Positions 38,056-47,294 of a stretch of 64,000 nucleotides of DNA are shown one piece after another. The DNA is from Dyadobacter sp. CY323 (lineage in GTDB: Bacteria > Bacteroidota > Bacteroidia > Cytophagales > Spirosomataceae), in contig NZ_JAJUXH010000002.1 in the NCBI RefSeq assembly GCF_021390245.1, positions 496,001 to 560,000 on the forward strand, read 5' to 3'. Position 1 is the first letter of the stretch. Each line of letters starts with the position of its first letter. The position numbers and the translations under genes were made by a program. Below the pieces are notes generated by a model. That model was not told where the DNA came from, did not search any database, and saw nothing but the letters and a program-made list of their open reading frames with translations.

Positions 38056-39309
38056 TTACACCAATTTATCCGGCTTTGGTTTCAGCGTATAAAGCAATGC
38101 AGCCATAACCACCATGCATACGGAAGAAATTCTGAAAAGAAGTCCGACGTCGACGTTCATATCCCGCAGCCAGCCTCCGGCATAAAGACTTACACCTCCA
38201 ACCAGGCAGGAAATAAAGTTGAGAATCCCGTAAGCGGTGGCAATCAGCCTGCGATCCACGATCTGGGTTAGCATAGGCATCATATTGGCATCCAGAAAAA
38301 CGCGGAAGAAACCAAAAGCCACGAAACCGGGCAAAGCGAATGCGAGCGTATCCGCCAGGCTCGCAAAAAAGATAGCCGGCGCGGCAATCAGTAAGCCGAT
38401 TGCCGGTACGAGCATTCTGGCACGAGGATTGCGTTTTGCCCAGCGATCGGCCAAAAACCCTCCGGTGAGCACCCCCAGTAATGCAGCCGTATAGATGTAT
38501 CCGGTTGAATACACTCCCGCCATACTTTGACTGAGGTTAAAATGTTCTTTAAAATAAGTGGGCAACCAACCCGTGACGAGCCATACCACAATCCCGCCCG
38601 TGCCCCAAAATAGCAAAGTAGTAATGTACTGACGGTTAAAGAACAATGCTCGGATTGCTCCTCTCAAATCCACACCAACATCGGGAGACGTCATTTCCGA
38701 ATGGATTTCCGCCTGTACCACGTCCTTCGGAGCTTCACGGAGGAGTACGGTAAGTATCAAAGCATAAACGATACCAAACAACCCGAATGCAAGGAAAGCG
38801 TAGTTCCAGCTATGTGTTTCGGCGAGCCAGCCGCCCACGAAACCCAGGCTCTGGCCAATCATGATTCCCGCCATATGGATTCCGTTTGCCAGAGAACGTG
38901 TCGCTCCTTTGTGGTAATCCATGATCAGCGCCAGTCCAGCCGGAATGTAACATGCTTCGCTGATCCCCATCAATGCCCGTGTCAGCAGTAATCCTTCGTA
39001 GGTAGTGACATAGGATGTGAGCAAAGTTACGAGCGACCACACGAACAAACTTCCGATGATCACCCACGAGCGCTTAAACCGATCGGCCAGAAAACCTCCC
39101 ATCGGGCTCAGAAATCCATATATCCAGAGAAATAAAGAGGTAAGCAAGCCAAACTGGGCGTCGGTCATGGGTATGGAGTCCACAATGGAGAACCGCATGG
39201 TCGTAATCATCATGCGGTCCAGGTAATTCAGGCAACCCACGACACTGAGCAAACCAACAATCAGCCACGCATATCGTCGCGACCCTTTTTCAATGGAAAT
39301 TAGTGACAT
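38056..39309 (-). CDS. MFS transporter (sugar-acid/organic-anion type)
   Basis: 417 aa with about twelve membrane segments. The MFS loop 2-3 motif is GGFLADRFKRSW, and the second-half equivalent is GGFLADRWAKR. The N-terminal NYLDRMMIT and overall look fit the anion:cation symporter/hexuronate group, to which NanT-like and hexuronate permeases belong. As last gene of the 18-gene run, it is the best candidate for inner-membrane import of the monomer released by the surface enzymes. Substrate not determinable. Confidence 0.88.
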   Translation of the reverse strand: MSLISIEKGSRRYAWLIVGLLSVVGCLNYLDRMMITTMRFSIVDSIPMTDAQFGLLTSLFLWIYGFLSPMGGFLADRFKRSWVIIGSLFVWSLVTLLTSYVTTYEGLLLTRALMGISEACYIPAGLALIMDYHKGATRSLANGIHMAGIMIGQSLGFVGGWLAETHSWNYAFLAFGLFGIVYALILTVLLREAPKDVVQAEIHSEMTSPDVGVDLRGAIRALFFNRQYITTLLFWGTGGIVVWLVTGWLPTYFKEHFNLSQSMAGVYSTGYIYTAALLGVLTGGFLADRWAKRNPRARMLVPAIGLLIAAPAIFFASLADTLAFALPGFVAFGFFRVFLDANMMPMLTQIVDRRLIATAYGILNFISCLVGGVSLYAGGWLRDMNVDVGLLFRISSVCMVVMAALLYTLKPKPDKLV

Positions 39310-39325
39310 AGCAGATTTTTATAAA

Positions 39326-40114
39326 CTATAAATAAAGAGCGCGCTGACGGATTGCATGGATATCACTTTCCAATTTTTGGCTGAAAAGGCTCATATCATT
39401 GCTGTGAATGACCATATCGACGCCTTCTCCGACCCAACGGCTTTGAATTTCGGGCCCCATCCAAAACTGAATCCCAACATGCTTCCCCGCTTTGCGCGTA
39501 CTTCTGACGATGCGCCGGACAGCTTCCTCAAAATCAGGATGATCGTATTGTTCCGCAACGTCCAGGCTGACCGACAGATCGTGGGGGCCGATGAAAACCC
39601 CATCCAGGCCTGGCTGAGCCAGCAACTCATCGAGCCTTTCGAGCGCTGGTTTGCTTTCGATGTTTGCGATCAGCAAGTGGCCCGCATTGTACTCGTTCAG
39701 GTATTTCGAGGTATGTTGGGAAATGGAAGTAGTATCGGCCAATGCAGCTTCCAGCAATTCCCCTTTCAAAGGTCTGTACTTGATCGCCCCTGTCAGCGCG
39801 GTGAGCTGAGCGACGGTTTCAATGTAAGGTACCACGATACCGATCGCCCCGGCATCGAGAGCCTGCACCGCGAGAAAAGGATCGGGATTCGCGATGCGCA
39901 CGATGGGTGTGATACCCATATACCGCAGAAGCCAGCAGGCCTCGGACAAGCTCGCGCGGTCCGAAGGAATATGTTCCGTATCCAGAAATACAAAATCCAG
40001 CTCTGCCCCTGAAACCGTTCGCAACCAGCGGGACGACAAGTTGGTGAGGCAGGTGCCGTAAACCGTGGCACCTGCCGAAAGCTTCATTACCAAATCATCC
40101 TTTTCCACATGCAT
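39326..40114 (-). CDS. HpcH/HpaI-family aldolase
   Basis: 262 aa from ATG 40114; a 100-codon upstream extension runs into the preceding SDR gene and is rejected. Family signatures are FVFLDTEH, TPIVRIANPD, GIVVPYIET, LIANIESKPALE (metal-binding Glu) and GVFIGPHDLSVSL (metal Asp). These class II enzymes split 2-keto-3-deoxy acids into pyruvate and an aldehyde, or act in reverse. It follows the SDR by 19 nt. It is one of three aldolase-type genes in the run, so pyruvate release is a plausible end step. Confidence 0.9.
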   Translation of the reverse strand: MHVEKDDLVMKLSAGATVYGTCLTNLSSRWLRTVSGAELDFVFLDTEHIPSDRASLSEACWLLRYMGITPIVRIANPDPFLAVQALDAGAIGIVVPYIETVAQLTALTGAIKYRPLKGELLEAALADTTSISQHTSKYLNEYNAGHLLIANIESKPALERLDELLAQPGLDGVFIGPHDLSVSLDVAEQYDHPDFEEAVRRIVRSTRKAGKHVGIQFWMGPEIQSRWVGEGVDMVIHSNDMSLFSQKLESDIHAIRQRALYL

Positions 40115-40133
40115 TCCATTGAATTTTAAACAT

Positions 40134-40925
40134 TTACCAGCTTGTCCACCCACCATCCACGACGAGGTTATGCCCCGTAACGAAAGCGGATGCTTCCGAC
40201 GCCAGAAAAACCACGGGACCTTGTATATCGCGGTCACTGGCAAACCGGCCGAGTGGAGTAAGTCGTTTATAATTGGCAATAAATTCCTCTTTTCCCTCCA
40301 TCCTTTCCACACCGGGGCCATATCCTCCCGGACTAATGCAATTGGCCCTGATGTTATGCCCGCCGTAGTAATTGGCCAGCCATTTGGTAAAACCCACCAT
40401 ACCCCATTTGTCATACGTGTAATTGACCGGGCTTGTCATGCCTGTTTCTCCGTAAACCGGAAAATGCGGGCCTACTACACCCTGAATGGACCCTATGTTG
40501 ATGATGTTTCCGCTACTCCGCTCACGCATTCCTTTTACCACTTCTTTTGTGATCAGCATCAGTCCGGTGGAATTAACACGCTGGGCCGCTTCCCAATCGG
40601 CCCCATTCATATTTTCGAGATCACTGAATCCCTGGCGTGAAACAGCGTTGTTCACCAGAATGTCGATCTTTCCAAATTGCGCGGTGACGCCTTGCACGAA
40701 CTCCGCAATGGAATTTTCCGAGGCCAGATCCAGCTCCCAGCCGCTTGCTTTCAGGCCCTGGTCCGTGAGAGTTCTGGCATATTCCCGGCAGTTTTCGGCG
40801 TTCCGGGACGCGATCACGACTTCGGCTCCGGCGCTGGCAAGTGCAGATGAGATCGGGGCGCCAAACAACCCTGTACCTCCCGTCACCACAGCTACTTTGC
40901 CGGAAAGATCGAATAAGTCACTCAT
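40134..40925 (-). CDS. Short-chain dehydrogenase/reductase
   Basis: 263 aa. Nucleotide motif VVTGGTGLFGAPIS (TGxxxGxx form), NNAVSRQ in the NNAG position, catalytic Ser in the NIGSIQ region and YxxxK in YTYDK. It resembles gluconate 5-dehydrogenase-like SDRs and may oxidise a sugar or sugar acid. It is 61 nt after the aldo/keto reductase gene and precedes the HpcH/HpaI aldolase. Confidence 0.9.
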   Translation of the reverse strand: MSDLFDLSGKVAVVTGGTGLFGAPISSALASAGAEVVIASRNAENCREYARTLTDQGLKASGWELDLASENSIAEFVQGVTAQFGKIDILVNNAVSRQGFSDLENMNGADWEAAQRVNSTGLMLITKEVVKGMRERSSGNIINIGSIQGVVGPHFPVYGETGMTSPVNYTYDKWGMVGFTKWLANYYGGHNIRANCISPGGYGPGVERMEGKEEFIANYKRLTPLGRFASDRDIQGPVVFLASEASAFVTGHNLVVDGGWTSW

Positions 40926-40986
40926 ATCAATTTTTTGGTTAATGTTAATCTCGTTGCTTCAGTCTGCGATGCAATCCCAATGTTTT

Positions 40987-41922
40987 TTAGTTCCACAAGG
41001 CCGGTGTGATCACTTCAATCGGCACATTGATGCTCAGTTTTAAAAGTTCAGCCCTGAGTTCCGCAGAAAGGATCGGCGCATTCAGCAGCCTTAAATTTGC
41101 TTCCACCTGCCCGATGTTTTCGGCACCGATCACCAGACTATCTACTGCATCGAGATCACGGATAAAGCTGAATGCAAGTTCAGCTACCGATAAATCAGAG
41201 TCGGCAGCAAGCTCGTTGAGCCTGTTCAAAAAGGGCGCGGCGGCGCTCAGTTTTCCGGTTAAACCTCCCGGATCTTTCCAGAAAAGTCCCTGCAAAAACA
41301 CACTTCGGATCATGATCAATTTTCCCTTTTCATGAAGACTTCGAAGCGTTCCGTTTGCTATAATGGCCTGATCGAGCACATTAAGAGGAATTTGTAATGC
41401 TTCAAAAGCATCGTCATCCAAAAGATGATCCGCCTCGGAGGAATAATACAATGAAATGCCCCCGTGCGCAATGAGGTTTTCGTGCTTCAGCCGGTTGAGC
41501 AATTCCGGCACAACTTCCTTCACCTGCTCTATGGACTCAGCGGCTCCTTTGTGATATAATACCAACGGCAGCTTCCCAATACCAAGCCGTTCAAGCGATT
41601 GTCCGACGATCAGCCGGACTTCTTTCCATACTTTTTCCAGATCAACCGCCCGATCGGCATCGTACTTGAATTTGGATACGATAAAAAGATCTTCCTTTTC
41701 CACTCCGGCTAAATAGCCTCCAAGTACATCCTCGGAAGATCCGTAGGTGGGGGAGGTATCAAAACTATTGATTCCATTCCTGACCGATGCCGCGAGCAAG
41801 GCATGCGCATCTGCAACGCTTGGCGCACCCTGGCGATTGGCAATCCCATAATCCATTCCAAGCTGGACCGTGCCGAGCGCCAACTTCGAAACTTTGTATT
41901 GATTGAAAGATGTATAATTCAT
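40987..41922 (-). CDS. Aldo/keto reductase
   Basis: 311 aa TIM-barrel reductase. The catalytic set is visible: Asp and Tyr in FDTSPTYGSSED, Lys in IVSKFKY and His in LYHKGAA. NADPH-binding residues near the C-terminus include LVIGAENIGQVEANL. It would reduce or oxidise a carbonyl of the sugar intermediate. It lies 20 nt after the Kelch mutarotase gene, within the operon. Confidence 0.9.
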   Translation of the reverse strand: MNYTSFNQYKVSKLALGTVQLGMDYGIANRQGAPSVADAHALLAASVRNGINSFDTSPTYGSSEDVLGGYLAGVEKEDLFIVSKFKYDADRAVDLEKVWKEVRLIVGQSLERLGIGKLPLVLYHKGAAESIEQVKEVVPELLNRLKHENLIAHGGISLYYSSEADHLLDDDAFEALQIPLNVLDQAIIANGTLRSLHEKGKLIMIRSVFLQGLFWKDPGGLTGKLSAAAPFLNRLNELAADSDLSVAELAFSFIRDLDAVDSLVIGAENIGQVEANLRLLNAPILSAELRAELLKLSINVPIEVITPALWN

Positions 41923-41942
41923 AATGCATTAAAAATCAGCCC

Positions 41943-43013
41943 CTATCGCACTTCTACAATAGTCGGGGTACGAATTCCAGGTTTCACTTCTCCGCTGATG
42001 TACAGCCAGGATGATTTGTAAGGCACAACGGCAAGCGTGACGCGTGCCTGGAAATCCGGTTGCTCCGCAATGTATTCCCAGGTATCATTTGCGGGGTAAT
42101 AGTACAGCATCGAGCGGCCGATACCCGGGTGTGTCCGGGGAGTGCGGTACTGGGCGGTGACAGCATCCACCCCGCCCCAGATGAGCATCCGGTCCGGACG
42201 TATTTGCGGAAGCGTACCCGCCGCAGACACGCCTCGGGGAATCGGTGCCATTTTCTTCCAGATCGCATTCCATTTTTCGTCGGCATAATTCAGTTTTAAT
42301 TCATAATTATCCAGCAGGATATCCCTGAACTTTTCACCGAATGCATTGAGGCCGGTCGTCTCACCTCCCATCAGGAAGATACGACCTCCGAAAACCCCGC
42401 TCGCAGGCAGCGTCCGCTCCGGGCCGGGCCACGCATTGATCCGCTGCCAGCCTTTCTCCGGCCGGGCCAGATCCAGCAGCAATGCCCGGGCCAATGGCGA
42501 ATCTGTCGGAGAACTTGTCCCTCCCATAATCACCAGACAATCCCCGAGCAAGCTTCCTGCCATATAGGCAAGAGATTCGGGCAATGCGGGTAAATCCTTC
42601 TTTACTAACTTGTTATTGATCCATTCATAACTAAATACCGAAGAAAGATGGCTGTCCGAGGTGCACCCGCCGACGAGGATCACCTGATCTTTATAGCTCA
42701 CGGTGACTCCATATCCCGCTGCCTGCGGCAACTTTTCAGTCAATAATTGCCACTTCCCATTTGAAAATGCATAAATGTGATCGTACCATTTCTTTGTGCC
42801 ACCTTCCCAGGGAAACTTGTCTGGGAAATTCGCTCCGCCCATCGCCAGCAAAGTGCCATGCGAAACGCCCGCATACATGGCAGCAAAGCCGCGGCTGTCG
42901 GGAAGGGACGGAAATGACGACCAGGTTAATGGGGTCGTTTGAGCCATCATATCATCAGAAAAAATAAGTGTCAGGAAAAAATAAACGGAGAATAAAAGTC
43001 TGGGAAAACGCAT
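41943..43013 (-). CDS. NanM-like Kelch mutarotase (N-acetylneuraminate epimerase family)
   Basis: 356 aa with a signal peptide (core ending MMAQ). The beta-propeller has Kelch repeats: LAMGGANFPD, ILVGGCTSDS, VIMGGTSSP, FLMGGETTG and LIWGGVDAV. The order of blades matches the cyclically permuted mutarotase family, whose known member NanM converts alpha- to beta-N-acetylneuraminate in the periplasm. This is the most specific hint that the locus handles a sialic-acid-like sugar. The catalytic residues were not verified. It sits 34 nt after the SMP-30 gene. Confidence 0.82.
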   Translation of the reverse strand: MRFPRLLFSVYFFLTLIFSDDMMAQTTPLTWSSFPSLPDSRGFAAMYAGVSHGTLLAMGGANFPDKFPWEGGTKKWYDHIYAFSNGKWQLLTEKLPQAAGYGVTVSYKDQVILVGGCTSDSHLSSVFSYEWINNKLVKKDLPALPESLAYMAGSLLGDCLVIMGGTSSPTDSPLARALLLDLARPEKGWQRINAWPGPERTLPASGVFGGRIFLMGGETTGLNAFGEKFRDILLDNYELKLNYADEKWNAIWKKMAPIPRGVSAAGTLPQIRPDRMLIWGGVDAVTAQYRTPRTHPGIGRSMLYYYPANDTWEYIAEQPDFQARVTLAVVPYKSSWLYISGEVKPGIRTPTIVEVR

Positions 43014-43047
43014 ACCTCAATCTGTTAACAGTGAATGAAAACGACTT

Positions 43048-43881
43048 TTATTCAAATAAAACGGTAACCAACATCACTGCTCCGGGCCCGGGCTCTCCAT
43101 ATCCTCCCGTCACAAGCAGTTGCTTCCGGAAAGGTTCATCGGAGATGAAAGCCAGATTGCTTGTCAATGGGAGTTCTGTATCAATGGAAAATAGCCACTT
43201 CCCATCCGGGGCGATGACCTGAATGGCCTGCATCCCGTAATGTGCTACCCAAAGTCTTCCCTCACGATCCGTGGCAAGTCCATCGGGCAGATTGCAGGCC
43301 AGGTCACCGCTGGGATGAGCGGGAAGATCAATGCAGGTATAAGTTTCGGCCGGCTCTCCCGGTGCTTCCAGATCGTAGACCCGAACACGATTTGAATAAC
43401 TCTCCGCCACATACAACCGGGTTTCATCGGGATTCAATGCGATGCCATTCGCATAATCGATGTCGGTAATGATGCATTTTTCATTACCGTCGCTACCGTG
43501 AAAGAAAACCTTTCCCTCGGCACGGACCGAATCTGTAAAATACAGATTACCGCGGCTGTCGACCAGCAGATCATTAGGCGTTTGCACCGGTATTCCACCA
43601 CAGGTACCATCGATGATTAATCCGGAAAATGTTCCGTCAGGCTGGTAAGAAGCAATCCTGCCTGACCAGGATTCACAAAGCCAATGTTGCCCGTTGCTGA
43701 CGATAATCTGTCCATTTGGACAATCGCCCTGAGCCCAAACAGCCGTTTCCCCATCGGGCCACACGCGCAAAATCTGCTGCCCCGAAAGTGTTGTAACAAA
43801 CCATTCTTCCGCGGACCTTACTGCGGGGCCTTCGGAATAGAATGCAAGATCAGCCAGCTTTCGTACCTGGTATTCAATCAT
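43048..43881 (-). CDS. SMP-30/gluconolactonase-family protein
   Basis: 277 aa from ATG 43881; a TTG two codons earlier is possible. The six-bladed propeller carries the divalent-metal ligands of the family: Glu in SEGPA, Asn in TPNDLLVD, Asn in YANGIALNPDE and Asp in LPDGLATD. These enzymes open sugar lactones such as gluconolactone. Its ATG overlaps the MlrC stop by 8 nt, which implies coupled translation. In the pathway it would follow an SDR-type oxidation of a cyclic sugar. Confidence 0.88.
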   Translation of the reverse strand: MIEYQVRKLADLAFYSEGPAVRSAEEWFVTTLSGQQILRVWPDGETAVWAQGDCPNGQIIVSNGQHWLCESWSGRIASYQPDGTFSGLIIDGTCGGIPVQTPNDLLVDSRGNLYFTDSVRAEGKVFFHGSDGNEKCIITDIDYANGIALNPDETRLYVAESYSNRVRVYDLEAPGEPAETYTCIDLPAHPSGDLACNLPDGLATDREGRLWVAHYGMQAIQVIAPDGKWLFSIDTELPLTSNLAFISDEPFRKQLLVTGGYGEPGPGAVMLVTVLFE

Positions 43882-45328
43882 ATTCAAATGGAAAAAGCGG
43901 AATACGCCGGTTCAGGAAGTCAAAACGGGTCATATCCGCGCCTGTGGTTCCGGGAGTATCTATTTTACAAATGTTTTTACAAACCTCCTGATAAGCTGCA
44001 ATGGGCGCATTCACACCTTTGGCAACGATGTAATCAAAATCGTCGGGCTTTAATCCTTTGGATAGCAATTGCTGCAAACTATAAGGAACCGTACGCAAAG
44101 ACGTAAGCATAATCGTTTGTCCGCTTGCAGTCGCTACGATCGCCGATTGTCCCATATCAAAATTGACAAAACCGCCGTGCTTTGGGGTTGATTCGGAAAA
44201 ATGCCCGTCAATCAACCTGCTGCTCACTACGGAAACCTCGTATCCACTCTCTCCCACACGAAGTGAAAAAGGGAGTGCTGGGTTTTGTTCCAAAGTTTTC
44301 ACCGCCCGGGGATCATAAATGCATATAAACATCCTCGACAGACGGGCTTCATCAAATGCCTCCAGCAGGTGCGTACTTGCAGCGGTACCTCCGCCGCCGA
44401 CATTGTCGCCCATGTCAAGCAGCAACACCGGTTTTTCAAGCCCGGGGAGCTGGGGGATCAAAGTATAAATATCTGTTTTGGCGCCATTGAATGTCTCGAG
44501 GCGGGCATTCACATAGTCCAGTAATTTCTCAGTGGCCTTAATTACATCAGTATTGCCTTTTTCATAAATCAATAAAAAAGCAGATCCCATTTCGGCCACA
44601 TCCGCATAAGGAAATCCCAGCAGCAGGCTGACGGACTGCAGGTTGAATGCGCCGCGCAGCTCCTCAGCATATTTCAGTAAGCTCCGGCAAGGATCTTCAG
44701 AAGTATTCTGCTGTTCGATGCTGATCGCCATCGGCAACTGAAGCAAGGTCTGCTCATATTGCTTTCCGTCCAAAAGGATCGACACCATCAGTCTGGCGGC
44801 CTTTCGGCCTGCTTCTGCCTGGTCGAGATGCGGGTTGGTCTGATAGGGAAACAAAGCGGTGGTTCCGGAGGCCATCAGCGAGCTCACATTGGCATGCGGA
44901 TCAAGGGTTCCGATAACCGGAATTTCCGATCCGACGCGGCTCCGGAGTTCATGCAGCCAGTAGCCGTCCATGTCCGGGTGCAGCTCGCTTACTCCTGCCC
45001 CGTGCGGAGCGACGAGGATGCCGACAAATGGCCCGGATGCTTCCAGAAGCTCAAACATCCTGGAAAGCAGGGTTTCCAATGCTTCATTTGTGACCATTCC
45101 GCCGGGAGTGGCGTATGCGTAAAAAACCGGAACAAGAGAAAGCGCACCGATTTGTCCGATAACCTCAGCCATCCCGCTGATTTCGTGGTTACCGCCTCCG
45201 TATTCGGCCAGGATCTGTTCCTGTTCCAGCCAAAAACCGTTGTGAAATGCCCCGAGGTCGGTTGCCTCGGGTGCAAAGGTGTTTGTTTCATGATAAATGC
45301 CCAGCAGAGCAATTCTCTTTCTGATCAT
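43874..45328 (-). CDS. M81-family MlrC-like metallohydrolase
   Basis: 484 aa. Metal-binding regions match MlrC: IYHETNTFAP near the N-terminus, LVAPHGAG and TLDPHANVS (Asp and His ligands), then a C-terminal domain with LLDMGDNVGGGG. The founding member hydrolyses a linear peptide in microcystin breakdown; many relatives sit in catabolic operons of unknown substrate, so an amide-bond hydrolase is the safe call. Its ATG overlaps the RidA stop by 4 nt (ATGA), indicating coupled translation. Confidence 0.88.
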   Translation of the reverse strand: MIRKRIALLGIYHETNTFAPEATDLGAFHNGFWLEQEQILAEYGGGNHEISGMAEVIGQIGALSLVPVFYAYATPGGMVTNEALETLLSRMFELLEASGPFVGILVAPHGAGVSELHPDMDGYWLHELRSRVGSEIPVIGTLDPHANVSSLMASGTTALFPYQTNPHLDQAEAGRKAARLMVSILLDGKQYEQTLLQLPMAISIEQQNTSEDPCRSLLKYAEELRGAFNLQSVSLLLGFPYADVAEMGSAFLLIYEKGNTDVIKATEKLLDYVNARLETFNGAKTDIYTLIPQLPGLEKPVLLLDMGDNVGGGGTAASTHLLEAFDEARLSRMFICIYDPRAVKTLEQNPALPFSLRVGESGYEVSVVSSRLIDGHFSESTPKHGGFVNFDMGQSAIVATASGQTIMLTSLRTVPYSLQQLLSKGLKPDDFDYIVAKGVNAPIAAYQEVCKNICKIDTPGTTGADMTRFDFLNRRIPLFPFEYD

Positions 45329-45708
45329 TCCGGAAGAAGGAAAACGGCATCCACCTCAAATTTCAGTAACTCCCCGAGACATCCGATGAGCGTAGTTCTG
45401 GCCGGATATGGCTCCTGAAAATATTCTTTGTAAATGGCATTGAACTCCGCCAGATATTCCTGCTTTCCTACGTAGTTACGTACCTGGACGGCATCATTCA
45501 GCGTCGCCCCGGCTGCTTCTACAATGCGTTTGAGGTTGTCAAAAGACCGTCTGCATTCACCTGCAAACGTATCATTCACAATATTTCCCTGATCGTCGGT
45601 CGATGCCTGGCCGGAAACAAATACATGTCCTCCTGATATAATGGCCGGAGAAAACGGTAAAGAACTGACGGGGATATTACCTCCTTTTATTACTTTTTTT
45701 GCGCTCAT
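45325..45708 (-). CDS. RidA-family enamine/imine deaminase
   Basis: 127 aa trimeric-fold protein. Key residues are the substrate-carboxylate Arg in PARTTL and the acidic residue in LKFEVDAVF. RidA proteins hydrolyse reactive 2-aminoacrylate-type imines made by PLP ammonia-lyases. That fits the PLP enzyme encoded three genes upstream in the same run. It overlaps both neighbours by 4 nt (ATGA at each junction). Confidence 0.92.
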   Translation of the reverse strand: MSAKKVIKGGNIPVSSLPFSPAIISGGHVFVSGQASTDDQGNIVNDTFAGECRRSFDNLKRIVEAAGATLNDAVQVRNYVGKQEYLAEFNAIYKEYFQEPYPARTTLIGCLGELLKFEVDAVFLLPE

Positions 45709-46352
45709 AATACTCCAAATGTTTGATATGCTTCCATTGCTTTCATTCCGTTCTTAATGGCATCGCGGGTGCGGTTTTCTGCCGATACTTTCTCCTTCGC
45801 TGCCTGGATTACCTGCTCCTCAATTGCCTGGGGAATGACTACTATACCGTCCACGTCGGCGAGTACAATGTCTCCGGGATTGAAAATCACGCCGTCAATT
45901 TCAACGGGTATGTCAATGTCGATGACCCGCTGGCGGTTCTGGCTGTCGTAGGGATTGCGGCCGGTGGCGAAAACGGGAAATTTCATCTCCCGCATTTTGG
46001 CTATATCCCTCACCGCGCCATGCACAATGGTTCCGACACAGCCGCTGTTCCCAGCCGCCGTAGCCAGCAATTCGCCAAATATCCCGGAGCGATCGGAACC
46101 TTGTGCGGCGGCAATGAGTACATCACCAGGCTGACATGAGTCCACCGCTTTCAATTCCAGCTCATACGGGTTTTCATCCTTGTGGAACATGTCTGCCCAA
46201 AGCGTGGTTTTGCATCGTCCCATCAGCTTTTCAACGCCGGTAAAGGGATTAAATGGAATGCGCGTGGCCTGTCTGGTATAACCCATGGCATCCAAAACAT
46301 CCGCCACAACAGCGGAATACAATTCTTCTTTTAAACTATTAAAATCGAGCAT
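45705..46352 (-). CDS. RraA-like protein (HMG/oxaloacetate aldolase superfamily)
   Basis: 215 aa. Typical RraA/aldolase residues: GDVLIAAAQGSDRSGIFGEL, GTIVHGAVRD (conserved Arg-Asp pair) and GDIVLADVDGIVVIP. The superfamily includes the RNase E inhibitor RraA and class II pyruvate aldolases; in a catabolic operon the aldolase or decarboxylase role is more likely. 23 nt after the neuraminate-lyase-like gene; overlaps RidA by 4 nt. Confidence 0.88.
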   Translation of the reverse strand: MLDFNSLKEELYSAVVADVLDAMGYTRQATRIPFNPFTGVEKLMGRCKTTLWADMFHKDENPYELELKAVDSCQPGDVLIAAAQGSDRSGIFGELLATAAGNSGCVGTIVHGAVRDIAKMREMKFPVFATGRNPYDSQNRQRVIDIDIPVEIDGVIFNPGDIVLADVDGIVVIPQAIEEQVIQAAKEKVSAENRTRDAIKNGMKAMEAYQTFGVL

Positions 46353-46375
46353 GTTGAATCAAAATTAATGACGTA

Positions 46376-47269
46376 CTACGCTTCTTTGAGCCCGAAACTA
46401 TCGATCGCATCCATCATGGCGATCACCTCTTCATCGGTCCAGGGCATTTCCGGGGCCAGCAACGGAGGCTTTGGCGTACCGATACGGATACCGTATTTCA
46501 GCTCCATTCCCCGAACGATGAATGTCCAGATGCATGGCAGGATTTTTTCAATCAGTCCCTGGAACTGAAGCATAAAATCCTGGGCTTCTAATACATGTCC
46601 TTCCAGGAAACTGCTCCGGATGTACTTGCAGGTCGGGCCAAACATATTATAAAAAGAACCGATCGCTCCTGCAGTACCGCAGATAGCAGCCTGACACATC
46701 AGTTCATCGGCCCCGCTGAACAGCTGCCATTTGCCCGCCGAAAGGTTACTGATAGATCCGATTTCCAGTAATTTATCGGTTGTCAGTTTCATGCCTTTAA
46801 CCTGAGGTAAATCCAATAGTCTCAGGATTACGTCCCGGTTGGCAGCTCCACCGATCTGGTAAGGAAAGAATGGGAGATCCGTTGCTTCGGCGATGCGGCG
46901 ATAATGTGTAAATGCCATTTCGCTGCCGCCGGCGTAATAAATGGGGCCTACTGAAGAAATGCCGTCGGCACCGTTATCCGCTGCATGCTTTGCCAGCCGA
47001 ATGGACTCCTCGGTATTCATGGCGCCTACCTGTACCATCACCGGCAAGCGTCCGTTGACGATCTGCACCGTTCTTTGTGTAATGAATTTCCGTTCTTCCT
47101 CGCTGAACAAGAATCCCTGTCCCGTGGAGCCCAGAAGATATAATCCGTCCATTTCCTGGCTGATGAGGAGTTCAATCAGCTTTTCCAGTTCGGATTCATT
47201 GGGCTGTCCGTCGGAGTGAACAGGTGTAAGCAGCGCGGGCCACACACCTTTGAATGTATGATTTGTCAT
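46376..47269 (-). CDS. DHDPS/N-acetylneuraminate-lyase-family aldolase
   Basis: 297 aa TIM-barrel class I aldolase. GSTG at 47-50, Tyr137 in FFPYQIGG and the Schiff-base Lys161 in VKGMKLT are all in register with neuraminate lyase. The usual Pro after Tyr (YNIP) is replaced here by QIGG, so substrate choice may differ. Neuraminate lyase splits Neu5Ac into ManNAc and pyruvate; other family members act on 2-keto-3-deoxy acids. Paired with the NanM-like protein and sialidase-like proteins, a sialic-acid-type substrate is possible. Confidence 0.88.
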   Translation of the reverse strand: MTNHTFKGVWPALLTPVHSDGQPNESELEKLIELLISQEMDGLYLLGSTGQGFLFSEEERKFITQRTVQIVNGRLPVMVQVGAMNTEESIRLAKHAADNGADGISSVGPIYYAGGSEMAFTHYRRIAEATDLPFFPYQIGGAANRDVILRLLDLPQVKGMKLTTDKLLEIGSISNLSAGKWQLFSGADELMCQAAICGTAGAIGSFYNMFGPTCKYIRSSFLEGHVLEAQDFMLQFQGLIEKILPCIWTFIVRGMELKYGIRIGTPKPPLLAPEMPWTDEEVIAMMDAIDSFGLKEA

Positions 47270-47294
47270 TTGGTATTACTTAAAATTTAATTGA

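Noticed and set aside
40115..40414. N-terminal extension of the HpcH/HpaI aldolase
   Set aside because: The first 100 codons lie inside the SDR gene in another frame and do not resemble the aldolase family; ATG 40114 restores a normal family start.
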